Shown: piece by piece, positions 58,260 through 64,000 of the stretch | Layout: the number at the start of each line of letters is the position of its first letter | Numbering within the stretch: the first letter of the stretch is position 1 | From: Pseudomonas sp. FP2196 | GTDB taxonomy: Bacteria; Pseudomonadota; Gammaproteobacteria; Pseudomonadales; Pseudomonadaceae | NCBI RefSeq assembly: GCF_030687715.1 | Contig: NZ_CP117445.1 | Coordinates: 5,259,501 to 5,323,500, forward strand | Direction of reading: 5' to 3' | Length of the DNA: 64,000 bases | Made by a program: the position numbers and the translations under genes | Notes under the pieces: model-generated | What the model was told of the DNA's origin: nothing | The model's input: only the letters and a program-made list of their open reading frames with translations | Databases searched by the model: none

Positions 58260-59498
58260 ATGCCCAGCCAAGAGCCCCTGCTGTTACGTCACCATCGTCC
58301 GTTTCTTGCGTTCTGGCTGGCCCGGATTTTCACCGCCAGCGGTTTTCAGATGCTCACCGTGGCGATTGGCTGGAACCTGTATCAGTTGACCGGCAACGTG
58401 CTCGACCTGGGTCTGGTGGGTCTTGTCGAGTTCGCACCGCGCGTGCTGTTCATGCTGCACACCGGGCATGTCGCCGACCGCTATGACCGGCGCAGAGTCG
58501 CGGCGATCTGTCAGTCGTTACAGGCCTTGATCGCACTCGCGCTGGCCATTGGCAGCGCGACCGATCACGTCACCCGGGAAATGATCTTCATCCTCGCCTT
58601 CCTGCTGGGTGCGGCGCGCTCGTTTGAAATGCCGACCACCCAGGCGCTGCTGCCGAGCATCGTGCCCGCGTCGCTGTTCCCGCGTGCGGTCGCGGCCGCG
58701 CAATCGGCGCAACAGTCGGCGACCATCGTCGCCCCGGCACTCGGCGGTTTGCTTTATGCGTTCGGCAGCGTCTGGGTGTATGGCCCGACGGTGCTGCTTT
58801 ATGTGATTGCCTGCTCGCTGATGCTCAACCTGCCCGCTCGGCAGACCCCGTTGAATAAAGGCAAAGCCACGCTGGATTCGCTGCTGGCGGGTATCCGCTT
58901 TATTCGCAGCCGTCCGGATATTCTCGGGGCGATCTCTCTGGATCTGTTCGCGGTGCTGCTTGGTGGCGCCACCGCGTTGCTGCCGGTATTCGCCAAAGAC
59001 ATATTGCTGACCGGGCCGTGGGGCCTCGGCCTGCTGCGCTCGGCGCCAGCGGTCGGCGCTCTGGGGATGTCACTGTTCCTCGCGCGGTTTGCCGTGGAGC
59101 GCAATGTCGGCCGGGTGATGTTCACTGCCGTCGGCGTCTTCGGCGTCGCCACCATCGCTTTCGGCCTGTCGACCTCGTTCTGGTTCTCGCTGGCCGTGCT
59201 GGTGGTGCTTGGCGCGGCGGACATGATCAGCATGGTGATCCGCGCGTCCTTCGTGCAACTGGAAACCCCGGACGAAATGCGCGGCCGGGTCAGTGCGGTG
59301 AACGGCCTGTTCATCGGCGCCTCGAACCAGTTGGGCGAATTCGAATCCGGACTCACCGCCCATTGGTTCGGCACCGTGCCGGCGGTGGTGATGGGCGGAA
59401 TCGGAACCCTGGTGGTGACGGGGACGTGGATAAAGCTGTTCCCGACGCTGGCCAAACGGGACCGGATGACGGAGTGGGTGGAAGAGGCGAAGGTTTAG
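58260..59498 (+). CDS. MFS transporter (MFS_3/EntS-like)
   Basis: Protein of 412 residues with 10-12 membrane segments. N-terminal FLAFWLARIFTASGFQML and the loop motif GHVADRYDRRRV (motif A: G-x-x-x-D-R) identify an MFS carrier of the EntS/MFS_3 type. Substrate unknown; relatives export siderophores or drugs. Divergent from cioA. Confidence 0.85.
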   Translation: MPSQEPLLLRHHRPFLAFWLARIFTASGFQMLTVAIGWNLYQLTGNVLDLGLVGLVEFAPRVLFMLHTGHVADRYDRRRVAAICQSLQALIALALAIGSATDHVTREMIFILAFLLGAARSFEMPTTQALLPSIVPASLFPRAVAAAQSAQQSATIVAPALGGLLYAFGSVWVYGPTVLLYVIACSLMLNLPARQTPLNKGKATLDSLLAGIRFIRSRPDILGAISLDLFAVLLGGATALLPVFAKDILLTGPWGLGLLRSAPAVGALGMSLFLARFAVERNVGRVMFTAVGVFGVATIAFGLSTSFWFSLAVLVVLGAADMISMVIRASFVQLETPDEMRGRVSAVNGLFIGASNQLGEFESGLTAHWFGTVPAVVMGGIGTLVVTGTWIKLFPTLAKRDRMTEWVEEAKV

Positions 59499-59655
59499 CG
59501 TTCGTCCATGACGTTGCCATGCCAAACACAAATCAATTGAAAAGGTGCGGTACATGGATACCGCGGCCAGGTGTTCAAACCGATCACGATCTATGGCAAG
59601 CGGAGCATCGAGAGCAACCGGCGATTGAGCCTATCTTTGCCCACGCCTGATCACC

Positions 59656-60207
59656 TCAAACCCGCAACTCCCCCGCCACTTTCGCCCTTAGCGCCTTGCC
59701 GCCGAGTTGCTCGACCAGCGCCAACGCAAACTCCAGCGCTGCGCCAGAACCCTGGGCGGTGATGCAATTGCCGTCGATCACCACCGGTTGATCAACAAAC
59801 GTACAGCCCGACAGTTGATGGCTGGCACTCGGCAAGCAGGTCATCCGCCGCTGACGCAATACGCCGAAGGCTTGCAGGGCGACTGCCGGGGCTTCGGCGA
59901 TAGCGGCAAACAGGCGTCCGGCGCTGGCCTGATCCTTGAGCAACTGTTGCAGCGGCTGATGTGCCGCCAGGTGTTGTGAACCGACGGCGCCGCCGGGCAG
60001 GACGATCAGGTCGAAAGTCTGTGCCAGCACATCGATCAGCATGCCGTCGGCGGTCAGGCGGGTGCCGCGGGCACAGGTCAGCATGCGCCGACCTTCGATG
60101 CTGGCCGCCATCACTTCGATGCCGGCGCGACGCAATACGTCGATCAGGGTCACGCTTTGCAGATCATCGATGCCCTCGGCGAGGGTAATCAGGGCTCTAA
60201 AGGTCAT
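59656..60207 (-). CDS. DJ-1/PfpI family protein lacking the nucleophilic Cys
   Basis: Protein of 183 residues from the ATG at 60207, similar along its length to YajL/DJ-1 (FDLIVLPGG at residues 65-73). At the nucleophile elbow the usual AAICAAP reads AAIAEAP, with Ala at 104 in place of Cys, and the conserved Glu of the GSEE motif is replaced (GIDD, residues 12-15). The glyoxalase, deglycase or redox-sensor functions claimed for the family are therefore doubtful. The frame upstream to 60378 is not family-like. Confidence 0.85.
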   Translation of the reverse strand: MTFRALITLAEGIDDLQSVTLIDVLRRAGIEVMAASIEGRRMLTCARGTRLTADGMLIDVLAQTFDLIVLPGGAVGSQHLAAHQPLQQLLKDQASAGRLFAAIAEAPAVALQAFGVLRQRRMTCLPSASHQLSGCTFVDQPVVIDGNCITAQGSGAALEFALALVEQLGGKALRAKVAGELRV

Positions 60208-60274
60208 GGGCGCTATCCGCTGGGTGATCTTCAAAGCGTAGTCAGCTTTACCCCGCCTCGTTCGGTCGTCGCCG

Positions 60275-60721
60275 TTACTTGATGTAAAGCTGCGTCGACA
60301 TCCTGTTGCCCGGCGCGTTGATGGACATGTTGGTAAAGGTAAAGATACCGCCCTGCTTACCAGCCAGGTCGAGCACATACAGATAGCCCACGGTTTTCTT
60401 ACCTACCGTACATTCGGTCAGATTGCCGTTATCAAAAGCGCAGACCGGGGTTCGTGTACCGCTCACCTCAAAACCGTCCAGCGCTATGTGCGCCTCACGT
60501 CCGTAGCCGACCTCCAGCACGTAAACCTTGATATTCGGGCCGGTGTGGTCGCAACGCGTCTGCTCCTGACCTTCAGCGATGTCTTCAAAGCCGCAGTTTG
60601 GTGACTCGACTTTCAACACTTTTAACTGAGTCAACGGTGGCGCCGACGCAGCCCAGGCGCCAGACGCCCCGCCCATCAGAACGGCCAATAGGCCGAAAGT
60701 CTTCATCCAGCGCTTGCTCAT
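60275..60721 (-). CDS. Small secreted protein (DUF4879-like)
   Basis: Protein of 148 residues with a signal peptide ending about AWA-A25. Mature part has four cysteines (NCGFED, RCDHTG, VCAFDN, ECTVG), probably two disulfides, and beta-type sequence. It resembles the YolA/DUF4879 group as I recall it. Function unknown; upstream of the DJ-1 gene on the same strand, 67 bp apart. Confidence 0.65.
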   Translation of the reverse strand: MSKRWMKTFGLLAVLMGGASGAWAASAPPLTQLKVLKVESPNCGFEDIAEGQEQTRCDHTGPNIKVYVLEVGYGREAHIALDGFEVSGTRTPVCAFDNGNLTECTVGKKTVGYLYVLDLAGKQGGIFTFTNMSINAPGNRMSTQLYIK

Positions 60722-60826
60722 GCGTTACCCATCCCCCAAAAATCAGCGCGCAGTATGGCGCAGTTGGCCCCAACGCAAAACTTCGACGACGATCGACACC
60801 AACAACCGCCATATTCCTCACGCTGC

Positions 60827-60835
60827 TGGTATGAT
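60827..60835 (+). promoter_or_regulatory. Extended -10 promoter candidate for the NCS2 permease-trmA unit
   Basis: TGGTATGAT: extended TG-N followed by TATGAT (60830-60835), no clear -35. Leaves a leader of about 105 bases before the permease ATG. Confidence 0.4.
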
Positions 60836-60943
60836 GCGCGGCTTTTTCCGGCCCACTACAATTTTTCAGGCGCTTGCGATGGTCTGTGCTTTGCTGTTGA
60901 GGTCGATACATTCACGGCGCCATACGCGCCACGGGGAGCAGAC

Positions 60944-62239
60944 ATGCTGGAAAGGCTGTTTCAACTCAAGGCACACAACACCAACGTGCGCACCGAGATT
61001 CTCGCGGGCATCACGACTTTCCTGGCCATGGCCTACATTCTGTTCGTCAACCCGAGCATCCTCGGCGAGACCGGCATGGACAAGGGCGCGGTGTTTGTCG
61101 CGACCTGTCTGGCAGCCGCCATCGGCTCCACGGTCATGGGCCTGATCGCCAACTACCCGATCGCCCTCGCACCGGGCATGGGCTTGAACGCCTTCTTCAC
61201 ATATACCGTCGTGCTGCACATGGGCCACACCTGGCAAGTGGCGCTGGGCGCGGTGTTTATCTCGGCCGTGTGCTTCTTCCTGCTGTCGATCTTCCGCATC
61301 CGTGAATGGATCATCAACAGCATCCCGCTGCCGCTGCGTTCGGCGATTGCTGCCGGTATCGGCCTGTTCCTGGCGCTGATCGCCCTGCACAACGCCGGCA
61401 TCGTGGTCAGCAACTCGGCGACCATGGTTGGCCTCGGTGAGCTGAGAGCACCGGCACCGATCCTCGCCACCCTCGGTTTCGCCCTGATCGTTGCCCTCGA
61501 AGCGCTGAAAGTGCGTGGTGCGGTGCTGATCGGCATTCTGGCGGTGACCATCGTATCCATCGCCTTTGGCTTCACCGCGTTCAATGGCGTGACGTCGATG
61601 CCACCTTCGCTGGCCCCGACCTTCCTGCAGCTGGACATCATGGGGGCACTGGACATCGGTCTGGTCAGCGTGATCTTCGCCTTCCTGTTCGTCGACCTGT
61701 TCGACAACTCCGGCACTCTGATCGGTGTCGCCAAGCGCGCCGGCCTGATGGGCAAGGACGGCCACATGCCGAAAATGGGCCGTGCGCTGATCGCCGACAG
61801 CACCGCCGCCATGGCCGGCTCGCTGCTGGGCACCTCGACCACCACCAGCTACATCGAATCTGCTGCGGGCGTGAGTGCTGGCGGCCGTACCGGTCTGACA
61901 GCTGTTGTGGTCGCGATTCTGTTCCTGCTGGCGCTGTTCTTCTCGCCATTGGCGGCCAGCGTTCCGGCTTTCGCCACCGCACCGGCGCTGCTGTTCGTCG
62001 CCGTCTTGATGATGTCGGGCCTGGCAGAAATAGAATGGGACGACATCACCGTCGCCGCACCGGTCGTAGTGACTGCGCTGGCCATGCCGTTCACGTACTC
62101 GATCGCCAACGGCATCGCGTTCGGCTTCATCGCCTGGACCGCGATCAAACTGCTGTCCGGTCGTGCCCGTGAGCTGAACCCGGCGCTGGTGATTCTGTCG
62201 ATTCTGTTCGTGATCAAGCTGGGTTGGTTCAACGCATGA
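60944..62239 (+). CDS. NCS2/AzgA-type purine permease
   Basis: Protein of 431 residues from the ATG at 60944 (GGGAG upstream). About 12-14 membrane segments. Family signatures: [16 protein letters not shown] near the N-terminus, [32 protein letters not shown] and [20 protein letters not shown]. These are of the guanine/hypoxanthine (GhxP/GhxQ) or adenine branch. Its stop overlaps the trmA start as ATGA. Confidence 0.92.
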   Translation: MLERLFQLKAHNTNVRTEILAGITTFLAMAYILFVNPSILGETGMDKGAVFVATCLAAAIGSTVMGLIANYPIALAPGMGLNAFFTYTVVLHMGHTWQVALGAVFISAVCFFLLSIFRIREWIINSIPLPLRSAIAAGIGLFLALIALHNAGIVVSNSATMVGLGELRAPAPILATLGFALIVALEALKVRGAVLIGILAVTIVSIAFGFTAFNGVTSMPPSLAPTFLQLDIMGALDIGLVSVIFAFLFVDLFDNSGTLIGVAKRAGLMGKDGHMPKMGRALIADSTAAMAGSLLGTSTTTSYIESAAGVSAGGRTGLTAVVVAILFLLALFFSPLAASVPAFATAPALLFVAVLMMSGLAEIEWDDITVAAPVVVTALAMPFTYSIANGIAFGFIAWTAIKLLSGRARELNPALVILSILFVIKLGWFNA

Positions 62240-63315
62240 CTTTCGATTCCCAAGCCTACGCCGCACAGCTAGAAGACAAGGTCACGCGTTTGCGTGACCT
62301 GCTGGCCCCATTCGATGCGCCAGAGCCGACCGTGTTCGACTCGCCGTTGCAGAACTTCCGTCTGCGCGCCGAATTCCGCCTGTGGCGCGAGGCCGGTGAG
62401 CGTCATTACGCGATGTTCTCCCAGGACGACAAACGCACGCCGATCCTGATCGAAACGTTCCCGATCGCCAGCCTGCGCATCAATCAACTGATGCCGCAGC
62501 TCAAGGCGGCGTGGCAGGCCTGCGCGGCGTTGAGCCACAAGCTGTTTCAGGTGGAGTTTCTGACCACCCTGGCCGGCGATGCGATGATCACCCTGTGCTA
62601 TCACCGTCCGCTGGACGAGCACTGGCATGCGGCAGCGACCCGGCTGTCGGCCGAACTCGGTGTCAGCATCATCGGTCGCTCCAAGGGCAAACGCGAAGTG
62701 CTCGGCCAAGACTATGTAGTGGAGAAACTTGAAGTCGGCGGCCGCACGTTCAGCTATCGCCAGCCGGAAGGTGCGTTCACCCAGCCCAACGGCACCGTCA
62801 ACCAAAAGATGTTGAACTGGGCTTACGAAGCATTGGGCGATCGCACTGACGATTTGCTGGAGCTGTACTGCGGCAACGGCAACTTTACCCTGCCGCTCGC
62901 GACCCGCGTACGCAAAGTGCTGGCCACCGAAATCAGCAAGACCTCGGTCAACGCCGCACTGAGCAACCTCAGCGAAAACGCTGTGGATAACGTCACGCTG
63001 GTGCGTTTGTCCGCCGAAGAACTGACCGAAGCCCTCAACGAAGTGCGCCCATTCCGTCGCCTGCACGGCATCGACCTCAAGAGCTACGAGTTCGGCAGCG
63101 TGTTCGTCGACCCGCCGCGCGCCGGCATGGACCCTGACACCTGCGAGCTGACCCGGCGCTTTGACAACATCCTCTACATCTCCTGCAACCCGGAAACCCT
63201 GGCGGCCAACATCGCCCAGTTGCACGACACGCACCGCATCACCCAGTGCGCGCTGTTCGACCAGTTCCCGTGGACGCATCACATGGAGTCGGGCGTATTG
63301 CTGACCCGCCGTTGA
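62236..63315 (+). CDS. trmA: tRNA (uracil-54-C5)-methyltransferase TrmA
   Basis: Makes ribothymidine 54 in the T-loop of tRNA. It has 359 residues from the ATG at 62236. SAM motif [14 protein letters not shown], motif DPPRAGMD and the catalytic Cys in ISCNPETLA are present; it lacks the Fe-S N-terminus of RlmC/RlmD. Translationally coupled to the purine permease by a 4-bp overlap. Confidence 0.96.
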   Translation: MTFDSQAYAAQLEDKVTRLRDLLAPFDAPEPTVFDSPLQNFRLRAEFRLWREAGERHYAMFSQDDKRTPILIETFPIASLRINQLMPQLKAAWQACAALSHKLFQVEFLTTLAGDAMITLCYHRPLDEHWHAAATRLSAELGVSIIGRSKGKREVLGQDYVVEKLEVGGRTFSYRQPEGAFTQPNGTVNQKMLNWAYEALGDRTDDLLELYCGNGNFTLPLATRVRKVLATEISKTSVNAALSNLSENAVDNVTLVRLSAEELTEALNEVRPFRRLHGIDLKSYEFGSVFVDPPRAGMDPDTCELTRRFDNILYISCNPETLAANIAQLHDTHRITQCALFDQFPWTHHMESGVLLTRR

Positions 63316-63331
63316 TTGCGGTTGCCATATA

Positions 63332-63363
63332 CGAAAAAGCCGTCATGAATGACGGCTTTTTCG
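63332..63363 (+). terminator. trmA terminator
   Basis: Stem CGAAAAAGCCGTCAT / ATGACGGCTTTTTCG (63332-63346 and 63349-63363) with T tract in the right arm; the symmetric A/T tracts make it bidirectional in principle. Confidence 0.85.
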
Positions 63364-63512
63364 TGGGCGCTCGTTTCAGGTTGTGCGATCACCGAACAAA
63401 AAACGCTAAGGACGACGCCGTTCAATTGACCGATGTAACCATCTAGTACATTTTATCTCCACAGGCCGAAACCCCATGGCCCAAGCCAAAAACAAGAAGT
63501 GGAGTTACCCCC

Positions 63513-63962
63513 ATGTCCCCTATCGTTCTGGTGCTCAACGGCCCGAACCTGAACCTGCTTGGCACCCGTGAGCCCGCCACTTACGGCCATGAAACCCTGG
63601 CGGATATCTCTGCCTTGTGCGGTCGCGCCGGCGATGAATTCGGCCTGGCCGTAGAGTTTCGCCAGACCAATCACGAAGGTGAACTGCTCGACTGGATTCA
63701 CGCCGCTCGCGGTCGTTGCGCCGGGATTGTCATCAACCCGGCAGCCTGGACGCACACCTCGGTGGCGATTCGCGACGCGCTGGTGGCCAGTGAGTTGCCG
63801 GTGATCGAAGTGCATCTGTCCAACGTCCATGCCCGCGAGCCGTTCCGTCATCACTCGTTTGTCTCGGCCATCGCCACGGCCGTGATGTGCGGGTTTGGCA
63901 GCCATGGCTATCGTCTGGCCCTGGAACACTTCAGCCAGCGGCTGAAGGGGCAAGCAGCATGA
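63513..63962 (+). CDS. aroQ: Type II 3-dehydroquinate dehydratase
   Basis: Protein of 149 residues that dehydrates 3-dehydroquinate to 3-dehydroshikimate. Family motifs: [18 protein letters not shown] (with catalytic Tyr), [17 protein letters not shown] and the catalytic His region [23 protein letters not shown] precedes the ATG. It is not beside accB-accC, where the housekeeping pseudomonad copy lies, and it overlaps the next gene as ATGA; so it may be a second copy used in quinate/shikimate utilisation. Confidence 0.95.
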   Translation: MSPIVLVLNGPNLNLLGTREPATYGHETLADISALCGRAGDEFGLAVEFRQTNHEGELLDWIHAARGRCAGIVINPAAWTHTSVAIRDALVASELPVIEVHLSNVHAREPFRHHSFVSAIATAVMCGFGSHGYRLALEHFSQRLKGQAA

Positions 63963-64000
63963 GCCGCAAAAACGTGATACTGGCCGGGCTGATCGGTGCC
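63959..64000 (+). CDS. Start of a gene cut by the window edge (possibly a shikimate/quinate dehydrogenase)
   Basis: Only [14 protein letters not shown] is visible. The ATG overlaps the aroQ stop. The VILAGLIGA start resembles that of AroE-like dehydrogenases that begin near a GLIGAGI motif, which would suit the aroQ neighbour, but 14 residues are too few to be sure. Confidence 0.4.
   Translation, partial: MSRKNVILAGLIGA

Noticed and set aside
60866..62266. Minus-strand open frame of 466 codons
   Set aside because: Antisense to the NCS2 permease; composition dominated by Arg, Gln, Asp and His as expected for a shadow.

Overview
The window is chromosomal DNA of a Pseudomonas, most likely of the P. 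fluorescens group. The evidence is gene content and order: the ispH-fkpB-lspA-ileS-ribF-murJ block, rplU-rpmA-obgE-proB, ettA, a morA-type GGDEF/EAL gene next to glyA, cstA-ybdD-yjiA, a MapZ-like PilZ gene, radA, katB-ankB and mscL all follow the order I recall from P. aeruginosa around PA4550-PA4615. Base composition is about 60% GC, and the intergenic gaps carry REP/REPIN-like inverted repeats typical of the fluorescens group. It is almost entirely core genome. I see no prophage, insertion sequence, integrase, CRISPR array, tRNA or rRNA.

Layout. 1-6.7 kb: end of thiO, then a translationally coupled type IV pilus minor-pilin operon (fimT/fimU-pilV-pilW-pilX-pilY1-pilE, minus strand) with a second, divergent GspH/FimT-like prepilin. 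6.7-14.1 kb: isoprenoid, lipoprotein, tRNA charging, flavin and peptidoglycan export genes (minus strand). 14.4-20.7 kb: rpsT, creA, proB, obgE, rpmA-rplU, divergent ispB, yjdM and a small gene under a near-perfect Fur box. 20.8-31.4 kb: fklB and several poorly characterised envelope genes (YqhA-like, a 609-aa lipoprotein, a Lon-like protease, DUF3015 and DUF4105 proteins, a small lipoprotein) and an unusual GreA/GreB-like factor. 31.4-43.6 kb: gdhA with two NtrC-like sites upstream, ettA, morA, glyA, and a dctA-like transporter followed by two GntR/FCD regulators. 43.6-49 kb: the cstA-ybdD-yjiA pyruvate/peptide uptake locus, mapZ-like gene and radA. 49-55 kb: ankB, katB, mscL, fpr, a LuxR-family solo in an AT-rich pocket, and rlmG. 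55-58 kb: the cyanide-insensitive/bd-type oxidase cioAB with a DUF2474 small subunit and a perfect ANR/FNR box. 58-64 kb: an MFS transporter, a DJ-1 family protein without the usual nucleophile, a small secreted protein, an NCS2 purine permease coupled to trmA, and aroQ coupled to a gene cut by the window edge.

How the genes fit together. Several regulatory themes can be read from sequence: iron (Fur box at 20366-20384), oxygen (ANR box at 57993-58006), nitrogen (NtrC-like pair at 32793-32860), carbon catabolite control (A-rich Hfq/Crc-type motifs around the cstA start) and c-di-GMP (MorA-type enzyme and MapZ-type receptor about 8 kb apart, with PilY1 and minor pilins in the same window). I did not find one clearly new multigene system. 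The best leads are proteins missing expected active-site features (GreA/B-like, DJ-1-like, Lon-like), the LuxR solo, an apparently mosaic katB, and an orphan plus-strand terminator near 21.9 kb.
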